A stretch of 50,981 bases of DNA from an uncultured Oscillospiraceae bacterium (GTDB lineage: Bacteria; Bacillota; Clostridia; Oscillospirales; Oscillospiraceae), in contig CANROF010000010.1 in assembly GCA_947632155.1 (NCBI GenBank), forward strand, positions 1 to 50,981, in the 5' to 3' direction. Shown here in pieces: positions 1-8,536 of the stretch. Numbering within the stretch: the stretch's first letter is position 1; the number at the start of each line of letters is the position of its first letter. Made by a program: the position numbers and the translations under genes. The notes below the pieces were generated by a model. It ran no database searches. It worked only from the letters and a program-made list of their open reading frames with translations, and had not been told where the DNA came from.

Positions 1-1755
1 CTGACCGGCACCGCCGCGACGGGCTTCACATTCACCAACACCCGCAATGAGCCCGGCACTACCGGACTTAGCGTGACCAAGAGATTCGTTGAGCACGACG
101 GCGTTACTCCCGCCACGGAGGACCTGCCCGCGTCCGTCACCGTTCGGCTTTATGAGAACGGCAAGCCCACCGAGACTACTGTCACCCTCAGCGCCGAGAA
201 CAACTGGAGCGACAGCTTCACCGATCTGCCCGAGAAGGATGTCAACGGCAATCCCATCAACTACACCCTGGCCGAGGAAAACGTGTCCGGCTGGACCGCC
301 GCCTACTCCAACGACGGCACCAACTGGAACATCACCAACACCCGCAACACCATCTCCCTCACCGTCAACAAGACTTGGCTCAACCTGGACGGTACTGCCA
401 CCGCCCCCGCGGGCGCGGCTGTCACCGTGACGCTGGTCCGGGACGGCGCGGCTACCGATACGACCGCTTCGCTGAGCGCCGCCAACGGCTGGACTTACAC
501 CTTCACGGGCCTTGAAGCGGACCACGAGTACACCGTCGTTGAGACTGCGATTGAGGGCTACACCGCCGCTTACTCCGAGGACATCAACGGCGTCATTACC
601 GTCACCAACACCCAGACGCCTCCGCCTCCTCCCGGCGTCAGCTATACCTCCGTCTCCGTACGGAAGGTCTGGAACGACGCAGGATTTGAGGCCCAGCGGC
701 CCGAGAGCGTTGAGGTCCAGCTTTACCGGGACGGCGCGGCCTACGGCGCCGCCGTGACCCTCAGCGAGGCCAACGGCTGGAGCTACGCCTGGCAGCTCCT
801 CGATGACGAGTACACATGGACGGTGGGCGAGGTCAACGCCCCCGCGGGCTACGCCTCCGCGGTCACCGGAAACGGCGCGGACTTCGTCATCACCAACACC
901 TACACCGTTCCCGAGCCGGAGTTCGGGTCCCTGACGGTCGCCAAGGCCGTGGAGGGCCTGGACGAGGCCGACAGGAGCTACACCTTCACCGTCACCGGCC
1001 CCGAGGGCTACAGCACCACCGTGACGGTCCCGGCCAACGGCAGCGTGACGCTGACCGGCCTTGTGCCGGGCGTCTACACCGTCACCGAGGACGTCAACGA
1101 CGCCGGGGTGGAGGGCTACATGCTGGTGGACGTCACCGGCGAGGGCAGCGTTGAGGTCGCCGCCAACGCCACGGCGAATATCCAGGTGACCAACGTCTAC
1201 GAGCCGGAGACGGAGATTCCCGACGAGCCGCCTCCGCTGACGGACCTGCCGGATGTGCCGCCTCCGCTGACGGAGATCCCGGACGACGACGTGCCTCTGG
1301 ACGACCTGCCGGAGACGGGCGACAAGTCCCGCTTCGGAGCGTGGCTGGCCCTGATGGCCTCCTCCCTCACCGGCGCCATCGCATTTCTGCACATGGCCAC
1401 GAAAACGCGAAACGAAAAAGAGCCTTTCGCACAGGCCGCCGCAGAGAAATCCGTCCATGTCACGCAAAAGAATGTCCCCCGAGGCGATGGCCGTCCCGGC
1501 GGCGTAGATGAGAATTCCCAAAAAAGCATGGGGACCGCCGCCCGGCTCGATGGTCAGGGCCGGCAACTCGTTTCTCCAGACAGAGCGCTCATAGACCGCA
1601 AAGTCGAAGCGGCCGGTGTATCTGTTCCCGGAGGGGAGAATGCTGCCAAAGCAGGGGCCGCCGTCCTCGGCGGCCCGCCCCTCCGTTTCGCTGCATTTGC
1701 CGCGCAATGTTTCAATACAATGTGTCTGAACGGACAATATTTGTTGAAATCATAA
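1..1755 (+). CDS. Cna-B-repeat LPXTG surface protein (5' partial, aberrant tail)
   Basis: The reading frame is open from base 1, so the start lies upstream. The visible 584 residues hold three Cna-B/SpaA-like beta-sandwich repeats (about 22-118, 118-208 and 217-303). Each begins with a V-x-K-x-W/F strand and ends in a TNT motif, with the Lys and Glu positions used for intramolecular isopeptide bonds in this family. A fourth, related domain (about 309-418) is followed by a Pro/Asp-rich wall spacer. A sortase signal LPETG (1306-1320) and a hydrophobic stretch follow, then a short basic run (KTRNEK) where such proteins normally stop. Here the frame continues for about 115 more residues with no resemblance to the repeats, which suggests the original stop was lost. 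It is expected to be exported and sortase-anchored as an adhesin or pilus-type protein; the ligand is unknown. Confidence 0.85.
   Translation: MTGTAATGFTFTNTRNEPGTTGLSVTKRFVEHDGVTPATEDLPASVTVRLYENGKPTETTVTLSAENNWSDSFTDLPEKDVNGNPINYTLAEENVSGWTAAYSNDGTNWNITNTRNTISLTVNKTWLNLDGTATAPAGAAVTVTLVRDGAATDTTASLSAANGWTYTFTGLEADHEYTVVETAIEGYTAAYSEDINGVITVTNTQTPPPPPGVSYTSVSVRKVWNDAGFEAQRPESVEVQLYRDGAAYGAAVTLSEANGWSYAWQLLDDEYTWTVGEVNAPAGYASAVTGNGADFVITNTYTVPEPEFGSLTVAKAVEGLDEADRSYTFTVTGPEGYSTTVTVPANGSVTLTGLVPGVYTVTEDVNDAGVEGYMLVDVTGEGSVEVAANATANIQVTNVYEPETEIPDEPPPLTDLPDVPPPLTEIPDDDVPLDDLPETGDKSRFGAWLALMASSLTGAIAFLHMATKTRNEKEPFAQAAAEKSVHVTQKNVPRGDGRPGGVDENSQKSMGTAARLDGQGRQLVSPDRALIDRKVEAAGVSVPGGENAAKAGAAVLGGPPLRFAAFAAQCFNTMCLNGQYLLKS
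1405..1720 (-). pseudogene. Possible antisense gene remnant under the Cna-B tail
   Basis: Between the sorting signal and the next promoter, the reverse strand has an uninterrupted frame whose third codon positions are strongly GC-rich, like real genes here. The forward frame of the tail does not look like a surface protein. The reverse frame includes FDFAVYERSVWRNELPA and a hydrophobic run AFLGILIYAAGTAIASG. No start codon with a ribosome site and no recognisable family were found. The reading is a decayed reverse-strand gene truncated by a deletion that joined it to the surface-protein gene; this is inference from codon texture only. Confidence 0.3.
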
Positions 1756-1772
1756 GGCGCATGGGATATAAT
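1744..1772 (+). promoter_or_regulatory. Sigma-A promoter of the GIY-YIG gene
   Basis: TTGAAA (1744-1749), a 17-bp spacer and TATAAT (1767-1772). It overlaps the last codons of the upstream frame and gives a leader of about 95 nt before the GIY-YIG start. Confidence 0.7.
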
Positions 1773-1872
1773 ATCCGCAGAAAGGTCAACGCGAACTGCG
1801 ACGCCCATCCCGGCAAGAATTTTGATGAAGATAGACAATCCGGCGGCGGGGTGAGTGAAAAAGGAGGCCCAT

Positions 1873-2553
1873 ATGAGTACAGAGAAAAAGTCCGGCGTTA
1901 TCTACATACTCACAAACCCGTCTTTCCCGGATTATGTGAAGATCGGCTACGCGACGAATATTGAAAAGCGCCTTGCCCAGCTCAACAGGAGCGAGTGCAT
2001 CCCCTTTGCTTTTCGCGTCTACGCCACCTACGAGGTGGGAAAGCCGCTCCAGGACAAGGAGCTGCACAGCCTCATTGACCGGCTCAATCCGGAGCTTCGG
2101 GCCATCGACACCTTTGACGGCAAGACACGGACGAAGGAGTTTTACGCCATGACGCCGGAGGACGCCTACGCCCTCTTGGAGAGCATCGCAAGGCTCAGCG
2201 GCACCGAGGACAAGCTCCGGCGCCTGACGCCGGAGGGCCACGAGATACTGGACGAGCAGGTGGCGGCCTCCGTGCAGGAGGAGGCCAAGGAGCGCAAGTC
2301 GCCCTTCTCCTTTTTCAAATGCGGCATCCCCGTTGGAGCGGAGGTGGTCCTTGAGGCGAAGCCCGACGTGGTGGCGACCGTCAAGGACGAGCGGCAGATC
2401 GAGTATAACGGCAAGCCCTACTCTCTCTCCGCCCTGGCGCAGGAGGTCCTCCAGACCCCGTATCCCCTCCAGGGCCCGGTTTTCTGGACATATCAGGGCA
2501 AAAAGCTGCGGGACATCCGCCTGGAGCGGGAAAAGCAGGGACTTTATCAGTGA
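1873..2553 (+). CDS. GIY-YIG/T5orf172-type nuclease-like protein with DUF4357-like C-terminus
   Basis: The ATG at 1873 is preferred over an in-frame one at 1855 because AAGGAGG (1861-1867) lies 5 nt before it. The N-terminus (VIYILTNPSFPDYVKIGYA) matches the T5orf172/Meiotically-up-regulated-113 branch of the GIY-YIG nuclease fold, with the conserved YIL...VKIG core and the later R and E/H positions. The C-terminal third (about 165-226, with IEYNGKPYSLSALAQ) resembles DUF4357, often found behind GIY-YIG domains. The likely role is a DNA-cleaving or DNA-processing enzyme of unknown target; members occur in phage, restriction and housekeeping contexts. It stands alone under its own promoter, with no methylase or phage gene nearby. 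Confidence 0.8.
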   Translation: MSTEKKSGVIYILTNPSFPDYVKIGYATNIEKRLAQLNRSECIPFAFRVYATYEVGKPLQDKELHSLIDRLNPELRAIDTFDGKTRTKEFYAMTPEDAYALLESIARLSGTEDKLRRLTPEGHEILDEQVAASVQEEAKERKSPFSFFKCGIPVGAEVVLEAKPDVVATVKDERQIEYNGKPYSLSALAQEVLQTPYPLQGPVFWTYQGKKLRDIRLEREKQGLYQ

Positions 2554-2680
2554 TTTTATTCCGCCCTCCCCACCGCCGCCTCTCCGGTGAGGGCGGCCAA
2601 TACGATCGCCGTGAAAACGGTGCGAAAGTGTCTGGCGGACAACCTGGATAAATGAATACTATTTTTTGGAAAAGGGTTGA

Positions 2681-5600
2681 ATGGGTATGAGAAAAAGAGG
2701 ATTTTTTCTTCTGGCGGCGCTGGTTTTGCTGACGGCGTTGACGGGATGCGGGCGGGGAGAGGAGAAGAATACCGCCCAGAGCGTGTTTGCCCCGGTGGAA
2801 GCGGACACAGCGGGCAGCGCGCCGGACCGGTATGTCATTTCGGCCCTCACCTATGAGGAGGGGGCCCTCGCCGTGACGCTGAGCGCCGACGGGCCCTGCG
2901 GGCTCAAGGTGTCGGTGCTCCAGGAGGACGGCGTGACCTTTGTCCACGGCGTGGAGACGGCCCTCGAGGGGGCGGAGGAGGAGACGACCCACACCTTCCC
3001 GCTGGAGGGCGGCCTTCCGGAGACGTTCCTGCTCACGGCGGTCCTGACGGGGGAGGACGGCGCGCCGCTCAGCGACGTCTTCGTCAACCGCATGTACACC
3101 GCCGCCTACCGGGCGTTTTTCGCGGTGAAGCCCACCGACCCGCGTTTCGCGGACAAGGTGGTGCTGGATTTTGACGGGGATACGACCAACGACGTCACTC
3201 AGACCGAAAACTTCGGCGTCCTGGCTGACGGCGTCCGGGAGGACGCCTCCGGCCAGGTGGAGGTGTCCGAGGACCGGACGAGCTACACGTACACCTCCGA
3301 AACGGCGCCCAAGGTGGGGGAGGTGCTGTACCTCTCCGGCGGGGACGTGCCGGACCTGGTGAAGGTGGGCTCCGTAACGGACAACGGCGGAGGGAGCTAC
3401 ACGGTGACCCGGGACCCGGACGCCTCCCTTGACGATTATTATTCCTTCATCAAGCTCAGCATCGGCGGCGAGACTGACGGCGAGATTGCCGACACGGTGG
3501 CCGCCGGGCCCGCCGGGGGCCTGCGGCCCGCGCTCCTGTCCGCCAACACAGGGCGGGTGGAGGACAGCATACCCGGGCTCACCTTCCCCTTAGGGTCGAG
3601 CCTCACCGTCAAGCCCTTTGAGGCTTCCATCTCCGGTGCAATCACCGTGCGGGCGGAGCTCAACTGGGACCCGGATACCCTGGGGCCTGACTACATATAT
3701 TGGTCCCTCAGCGTAGAGGGGGATATCAAGCTCTCCTGCGTCATTAAGGGGGAGCTTTCCAATGACGACCTCGCCCCGGAATACAAGGACGAGAAGGATA
3801 AGGATAAGAATAAGGACGACAAGGACGGCGGCAAAACGGAGCTTCCCAGGGAGGAGGACCCCCTCTACGGCGGCGGCGACGGCAGCAATCCGTCCCAAAA
3901 CAAGGAGCCCCAGATCAAGGACCTCAACAGGTACCAGCAAAAAGTGGACGGGGAGCATCTCGTAAAGCTTTTGGATGTGGGCGGCCCCATCCCCCAGGTC
4001 CCGGGGCTCTTCTACGAGGTGAGCGCGGGCGTCAACCTCACCTGCAAGATAGAGGGCAGCGCGGGGGTGGAGGCCACCATCACCTGGAAAAAGACCTTCG
4101 TCCACGAAACAGGCTGCCCCGACAAAAAGGGGAGCACCCAGGATGTAAAATGCGAGCCGAAGTTAGAGGGCAGCGGCAGCATCTCCATAGGTCCCGTGGC
4201 TTCCGTGAAGCTGGGACTGTTGGATAGAGCCGTCTACGGCGATCTGACGGCCAATGCGGCGCTGGTGGTGAAGGGGGAGCTGGACGGGATGCTCAGAAAC
4301 CTGGACATTGAGGCAGACGCGGACAGCAAGCACGCCTGCCAGCTCTGCGTGGACGGGGACATCCACTTTGAGATCACCGCCAACGCGACCCTGGGCTTCA
4401 AGCTTTCGGAGAGAGTGTCCGGCAAGTTCTTTGACGTAAAGCTGGTCGATAAAGAATTCACGATAGCGGAATTTTACCTATCGCTCCTGTGCGACTGGGC
4501 CCAGACCACGCCGGAGCATCCCGCCTTCGGCTGGGGAGATTGCCCCTACCGGAGTTACCGGGTGAAGTTCGTCTCCACCCTGAACGGCCGGAACGTGAAC
4601 GGCGCCGAGGCGTCGGTTTCCGGCGGGGGCGGGGAAAATCTTCTGGCGCCCAGCAAAGGCACCACCCCCTTTGAGATCATGCTGTACCCCGGCACCTATC
4701 ACGTGGACGCCGTGCTGGAAGGCCGGGAGTTCCACACGGACATCACCGTGGGGGACGCGCCCCAGACGGAGACGCTGCTCTTTAAGATCGCCACACTCCG
4801 TGTGGCGGTGGTGCGGGCGGACAACGGCCAGCCCATCTCCGGCGCGGCCGTGGAGATCACCGGCGAAAAGGGCGGGACCCTGTCCGACTCCACCGACGGC
4901 GAGGGCGCGGCGGAATTTAAGCCCCCGCTGGGCAAGTATAAGGTCCGCGCCGCCATGACGGGCTTTAAGACCGCGCAGGCGGAGGTCACCGTCGGCGGGG
5001 AGGACCAGACCCTCCGCCTGGTCCTTCAGAAGGACGAGGGCACCGGGACGCTGGAGGGCTACGTCTCCACCACCGCCGCCTGGGAGCCGCTGCCCGACGT
5101 GACCGTCACCGCCCGCTGCGTAAGCGAGGAGCGGGACGACGTCACCCTCCTCACCGCCGAGGACGGCACGTACAGCGTGGTCCTGCCGGTGGGGCGGTAT
5201 GAGCTCACCTACACGAAGCGCGGCTATGCCACCTGCCACGCCGAGTGCGATATCGAAAAGGACGCGACGGTGGTCCAGGACATCCGTATGCCGGACAATC
5301 CGGGATTTTTGCACCTCACGGTCACCATGCCGGACGGCAGCAGCTCCGAGGACATAGAGTTTGAGGTGGTGGACGCCAGAACGTATGAGAACGCCTCCCA
5401 GGGGAGGCTCCGGGACGGCCTTACCTACATCGGGGACAACACCTATCAGGCCCTTCGCGGCGGAGATTACATCCTCCGGCTCTATCCCCACGGCTGGGCC
5501 TACAGCGCCGTACCCTTCACCATCGACGGCGACGTGGATATGACGGTGGAGGTAAAGCCCATCACGGAGCGCAATGACGGCCTGTGCGGGGACGACGCCT

Positions 5601-6283
5601 ACTGGCGGCAGGAGGGCTCCACCCTCTACATCTTCGGCCACGGCAAGCTGGACGACGAGGAGGTCGAACACGTTCTCGAGGAATACGGCGCCACCAGCGT
5701 CGTCGTGGAGGAGGGCATCACCAAATTCTACACCGCGTTCATGCGCAACACGGCGCTTGCCAGTGTGCGGCTTCCCAGCACCGTAAAGCGCGTTTACGGC
5801 TCCTCCTTTATCGCCTGCACCAACCTCCGGGAGGTCATTTTGCCCGACGGAATTATGAAGATCAAGGACTACGCCTTTGCCGAGTGCGAGGCCCTGACCC
5901 ACATCACGCTGCCCTCCACGCTTGAGGAGCTGGGCTACGGCGTCTTCCAGGACTGCTCGTCCCTCATGTCCATCCGTATCCCGGACCATGTGGAGTGTCT
6001 CGAGAAGTACGCCTTCAAGGGTTGTACGTCCCTTGCGCGCATCTACATCCCCCTGGAAACCACCGTCGGCTGGCACGCCTTTGAGGAGTGCACGATGCTG
6101 GAGGCCACCCAGGGCATCTACTACCAGGGCACGGAGCGCGACTGGGAGGACGTCATCAACCCCGGCGGCCTGGGCGGCATCGAAATAACCGTCGATCACG
6201 GCGACGGCAAGGGCGAGGTCAAGGAGCGACGCGAGTTCACCTTCACCCCCCATTTCAACGCCTCGCCCGATGATTTTGCGTGA
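2681..6283 (+). CDS. Large multidomain lipoprotein (carboxypeptidase-regulatory-like and BspA-type LRR domains)
   Basis: 1200 residues. The N-terminus has a basic start, a hydrophobic helix and a lipobox LTGC, so it is exported and lipid-anchored. A second ATG at 2687 is possible; GGAAAAGGG at 2667-2675 fits the first better. Residues about 30-600 form a long beta-rich region without a clear family, interrupted near residue 370 by a charged Lys/Asp linker. Residues about 620-870 hold tandem carboxypeptidase-regulatory-like (transthyretin-type) sandwiches with G-x-V/A-x-V and YxL/VxxxxxGY motifs. Residues about 970-1160 contain BspA/LRR_5 leucine-rich repeats (LPSTVKRVYGSSFIACTNL style). The probable role is an extracellular binding or scaffold protein; the ligand is unknown. 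Confidence 0.8.
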   Translation: MGMRKRGFFLLAALVLLTALTGCGRGEEKNTAQSVFAPVEADTAGSAPDRYVISALTYEEGALAVTLSADGPCGLKVSVLQEDGVTFVHGVETALEGAEEETTHTFPLEGGLPETFLLTAVLTGEDGAPLSDVFVNRMYTAAYRAFFAVKPTDPRFADKVVLDFDGDTTNDVTQTENFGVLADGVREDASGQVEVSEDRTSYTYTSETAPKVGEVLYLSGGDVPDLVKVGSVTDNGGGSYTVTRDPDASLDDYYSFIKLSIGGETDGEIADTVAAGPAGGLRPALLSANTGRVEDSIPGLTFPLGSSLTVKPFEASISGAITVRAELNWDPDTLGPDYIYWSLSVEGDIKLSCVIKGELSNDDLAPEYKDEKDKDKNKDDKDGGKTELPREEDPLYGGGDGSNPSQNKEPQIKDLNRYQQKVDGEHLVKLLDVGGPIPQVPGLFYEVSAGVNLTCKIEGSAGVEATITWKKTFVHETGCPDKKGSTQDVKCEPKLEGSGSISIGPVASVKLGLLDRAVYGDLTANAALVVKGELDGMLRNLDIEADADSKHACQLCVDGDIHFEITANATLGFKLSERVSGKFFDVKLVDKEFTIAEFYLSLLCDWAQTTPEHPAFGWGDCPYRSYRVKFVSTLNGRNVNGAEASVSGGGGENLLAPSKGTTPFEIMLYPGTYHVDAVLEGREFHTDITVGDAPQTETLLFKIATLRVAVVRADNGQPISGAAVEITGEKGGTLSDSTDGEGAAEFKPPLGKYKVRAAMTGFKTAQAEVTVGGEDQTLRLVLQKDEGTGTLEGYVSTTAAWEPLPDVTVTARCVSEERDDVTLLTAEDGTYSVVLPVGRYELTYTKRGYATCHAECDIEKDATVVQDIRMPDNPGFLHLTVTMPDGSSSEDIEFEVVDARTYENASQGRLRDGLTYIGDNTYQALRGGDYILRLYPHGWAYSAVPFTIDGDVDMTVEVKPITERNDGLCGDDAYWRQEGSTLYIFGHGKLDDEEVEHVLEEYGATSVVVEEGITKFYTAFMRNTALASVRLPSTVKRVYGSSFIACTNLREVILPDGIMKIKDYAFAECEALTHITLPSTLEELGYGVFQDCSSLMSIRIPDHVECLEKYAFKGCTSLARIYIPLETTVGWHAFEECTMLEATQGIYYQGTERDWEDVINPGGLGGIEITVDHGDGKGEVKERREFTFTPHFNASPDDFA

Positions 6284-6312
6284 CATAAAAGCTTTTCGGG
6301 AGGGAACAAGCC

Positions 6313-6393
6313 ATGTTTTCCATCGGCTCCTGCACATTTTTGGCCATTGTCCGGGCTCCGCGCAAGGTACGGGGATACTGCGTGGAGCGATAA
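6313..6393 (+). CDS. Putative 26-codon leader peptide of the MFS exporter gene
   Basis: A short frame begins at ATG 6313, 7 nt after GGGAGGGA (6298-6305), and ends at TAA 6391-6393. It encodes 26 residues rich in Cys, hydrophobic and basic positions and contains RKVR at residues 17-20. A basic-X-basic triplet of this kind is the best-known macrolide-dependent ribosome-stalling motif in leader peptides. It lies 62 nt before the exporter start and overlaps alternative hairpins. Too short for family evidence; the call rests on the ribosome site, placement and motif. Confidence 0.5.
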   Translation: MFSIGSCTFLAIVRAPRKVRGYCVER

Positions 6394-6450
6394 AGCCCTG
6401 AGACGATCCCCGGGCCTTGCGATTTGATTGATTTGATCAAAGGAGCAAGG
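6355..6450 (+). promoter_or_regulatory. Candidate translational attenuator ahead of the MFS gene
   Basis: Three pairings compete. A: GCTCCGCGC (6355-6363) with GCGTGGAGC (6380-6388), 9 bp. B: CGCAAGG (6361-6367) with CCTTGCG (6415-6421), plus CGGGGAT (6370-6376) with ATCCCCG (6406-6412), 14 bp in all. C: CCTTGC (6415-6420) with GCAAGG (6445-6450), which traps the exporter ribosome site AAAGGAG (6439-6445). A and B exclude each other, and B and C exclude each other. Which state is ON is not settled by inspection. Confidence 0.5.
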
Positions 6451-6455
6451 TCAAC

Positions 6456-7730
6456 ATGAAAAAAATAATCAAAGAGCTCAAGCCTTTTCTGATTCTCTGG
6501 TCAACGCAGTCTTTTTCGCAGCTTGGAAGCTCCATGACGGGCTTCGCCCTGACGCTTTGGCTCTACGAAACCACGGGCTCGGCGCTGAGGATGGCGCTGT
6601 CGTCCGTGTGCGCCTATGGGCCCTACGTCCTCATGAGCGTATTTGCTGGTGCGCTGTCGGATAAGTGGGACAAGCGAAAGACCATGCTTGTCACCGACGC
6701 CCTGGCGGCCCTGTGTACCGCGGCGGTGCTTATCCTGTTCAGTTCCGGCGCGCTGCGGCCCTGGCATCTGTACGTTCTAAACGCCCTGAACGGCCTTATG
6801 AACACGGTCCAGAGCCCCGCCGGGGACGTGGCCATGACGCTGCTGACGCCAAAGGAGCACTACCAGCGCATAAGCGGACTTCGTTCCTTCTCCCACTCGC
6901 TGAATACCATCCTGCACCCGATCTTCGCCACGGCACTATATTCCGCCGCGGGGCTCTCGTGGGTCCTGTACGTGGACCTGGGCACGTTTTTCGCGGCGTT
7001 CGCGTCGCTTCTCCTGCTCGTGCGTATACCGCCCCTTGAATCCGGGCGCCGTAACGGCGGGCGCGAGGGGCTTGTCAGGAGCGTGAGAGCGGGGCTTGCC
7101 TGGCTCCGGGGAAACGGCCTTATCCTGCGGCTCATCCTGTTCCTGGCCGGGGTCAACCTCATCGCCTCGGCCTTTGACGCGGTGCTGCCGCCCTATGTCC
7201 TGTCCTTCGAAAACGGCGGAGAGGGGGCCCTGGGGGCGGTGACGGCCTGCGCGGGCTTCGCCACGTTGGGCGGGAGCGTGCTGGCGACGCTCCTGCCGCC
7301 GCCGAAAAACCGGGTCCGGGTCATATTGGCCTCGGTCATGTTCTCGCTGGGCGCGGAAAACCTCATCCTGGCCTTTGCCAGGACGCCCGCCTGGTGGTGC
7401 GCGGCGCAGATAGCCGGATGGGCGGTGATCCCCGTCATGAATGCCAATATGGACGTCCTTTTGCGCTCCGCCATACCGCCGGAGATGCAGGGGAGGGTGT
7501 TTTCCTGCCGGAACTCCCTGCAGTTTTTCACCATTCCCATCGGCACGCTTTTGGGCGGATTTTTGGTGGAAAGCGTCTGCGAGCCGCTGATGGCCGGCGC
7601 CTCCGGGCTTCCCGCGGCGCTGCTCGGCACCGGAAAGGGCTCCGGCGCGGCGCTGGTGACGCTCCTGCTGGCCGTCTCCGGCGTCGCCCTCTGCCTCGTA
7701 TTCCGGCGGGTGCTGAGAGAGTATATTTGA
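6456..7730 (+). CDS. MFS efflux transporter, EntS/MefA-like
   Basis: 424 residues with about 12 hydrophobic segments, matching the length of the major facilitator superfamily. The N-terminal half reads FLILWSTQSFSQLGSSMTGFALTLWLYETTGS, as in MefA/macrolide-efflux and enterobactin-exporter-like proteins. A conserved loop between helices 2 and 3 is present as GALSDKWDKRKTML. It is expected to expel a drug or other amphipathic compound in exchange for protons across the cytoplasmic membrane. The start follows AAAGGAG by 10 nt. The upstream leader frame and hairpins suggest inducible translation, as for antibiotic-induced pumps, but the substrate cannot be read from sequence. It ends at a strong bidirectional terminator shared with the convergent DUF1349 gene. 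Confidence 0.88.
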   Translation: MKKIIKELKPFLILWSTQSFSQLGSSMTGFALTLWLYETTGSALRMALSSVCAYGPYVLMSVFAGALSDKWDKRKTMLVTDALAALCTAAVLILFSSGALRPWHLYVLNALNGLMNTVQSPAGDVAMTLLTPKEHYQRISGLRSFSHSLNTILHPIFATALYSAAGLSWVLYVDLGTFFAAFASLLLLVRIPPLESGRRNGGREGLVRSVRAGLAWLRGNGLILRLILFLAGVNLIASAFDAVLPPYVLSFENGGEGALGAVTACAGFATLGGSVLATLLPPPKNRVRVILASVMFSLGAENLILAFARTPAWWCAAQIAGWAVIPVMNANMDVLLRSAIPPEMQGRVFSCRNSLQFFTIPIGTLLGGFLVESVCEPLMAGASGLPAALLGTGKGSGAALVTLLLAVSGVALCLVFRRVLREYI

Positions 7731-7739
7731 TCCAAAAAA

Positions 7740-7781
7740 CCGGCGGCTGCCCAAAATTCTGGCAGCCGCCGGTCAGTTTTT
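7740..7781. terminator. Bidirectional terminator between MFS and DUF1349 genes
   Basis: A 12-bp perfect stem (7740-7751 with 7761-7772), 9-nt loop, then TCAGTTTTT on the plus strand. An A-run on the other side (7734-7739) serves the convergent minus-strand gene. Confidence 0.9.
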
Positions 7782-7809
7782 CCAATTTATCGCGGGATTC
7801 TCGGACAGA

Positions 7810-8409
7810 TCAGTCTGGCTGCTGGCCGTTGTGGGCCGGCCATTGGCAGTCGGTGAGGGCCAAATTTGTGAACGTGGCCTTAAAGGACGAGTCCTCCGGA
7901 CTACAGGCGTAGATTCCGAAGCGCACCTGGCCCGCGGCGCGGAACATGTGGGCGATGCGCATCTGGGAAAAGCTCACGCCGTCCGGGGAGCACTCCACGC
8001 AAAAGTCGTCCTCCCGGCGGCTGAGGCGGTACCACATGGACTTTACGGAGGCGTCGATGGCCGTGGTGGCCCAGTCGGACCAGCCGTTGTTGGTGACGAC
8101 GCTCCCCAGGTGCTGGAAGCGCTGGTTTTCGTACTCAACGGAGGCCTTCAGCCAGTTTTCGCTGTCCAGATACATCACCACCCCGCACTGGTCGAAGCGC
8201 CGCTTGCTCTGAAATTCGGTCTTCACCACAAACGAGAAGTACTTCTCATCGGTTATCATCTGGAACACCGGGGCGTTGTCGTTGCGGAAGTGGTAATATG
8301 TCCTCTGCCACAGGTCCGTGTGGGGCAGGGTCGTGATCTCCACCGCGCCGTCCCGCACTTCAAATCCCGCGGGGCGGCGGGTCCACTCAAATTTTTCCAA
8401 ATCAAGCAT
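7810..8409 (-). CDS. DUF1349 family protein (concanavalin-like beta-sandwich)
   Basis: 199 residues matching the DUF1349 family across its length. Family signatures include the W-x-R-x-P opening, a FSFVVKTEF strand, a DQCGVVMYLDSENWLKASVEYE core, WYRLSRREDDFCVECSPDG and a final FGIYACSP. The fold is a lectin-like jelly roll related to the C-terminal domain of GH43 beta-xylosidases; cytoplasmic members often act near sugar metabolism, but the ligand is not established. No signal peptide. Ribosome site AGGAGG lies 8 nt before the ATG. It is divergent from the AlkZ-related gene, with back-to-back promoters. Confidence 0.88.
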   Translation of the reverse strand: MLDLEKFEWTRRPAGFEVRDGAVEITTLPHTDLWQRTYYHFRNDNAPVFQMITDEKYFSFVVKTEFQSKRRFDQCGVVMYLDSENWLKASVEYENQRFQHLGSVVTNNGWSDWATTAIDASVKSMWYRLSRREDDFCVECSPDGVSFSQMRIAHMFRAAGQVRFGIYACSPEDSSFKATFTNLALTDCQWPAHNGQQPD

Positions 8410-8438
8410 GGCGTTTTCCTCCTGAAAGTGCTAAAGAC

Positions 8439-8467
8439 ACTATACACCTCCCGCGCGTTTTTTTCAA
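8439..8467 (-). promoter_or_regulatory. Promoter of the DUF1349 gene
   Basis: On the minus strand, TTGAAA (8467-8462), 17-bp spacer, TATAGT (8444-8439). It is divergent from the promoter starting at 8480, with only 12 bp between the two -35 boxes. Confidence 0.75.
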
Positions 8468-8479
8468 TAGGCGTGTCTA

Positions 8480-8508
8480 TTGAATACCCGCGGGAGATGT
8501 GCTATTAT
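8480..8508 (+). promoter_or_regulatory. Promoter of the AlkZ-related gene
   Basis: TTGAAT (8480-8485), 17-bp spacer, TATTAT (8503-8508). It places the transcript start near 8515 and supports the downstream ATG at 8537 over an in-frame ATG at 8480. Confidence 0.75.
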
Positions 8509-8536
8509 AGGGAAAAATCGCGCGGGAGGGGAAATC

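Noticed and set aside
2560..2600. Hairpin after the GIY-YIG gene as a terminator
   Set aside because: CCGCCCTC..GAGGGCGG pairs imperfectly and has no T-run; not strong enough to list.
3760..3840. Lys/Asp codon repeat (GATAAGGATAAG) as a DNA tandem repeat
   Set aside because: Short charged linker inside the lipoprotein; imperfect and coding, not an independent repeat element.
4478..6337. 619-codon open frame on the minus strand
   Set aside because: Exact antisense of the lipoprotein gene. Low-complexity Val/Gly/His-rich translation from high GC third positions, no ribosome site, no family.
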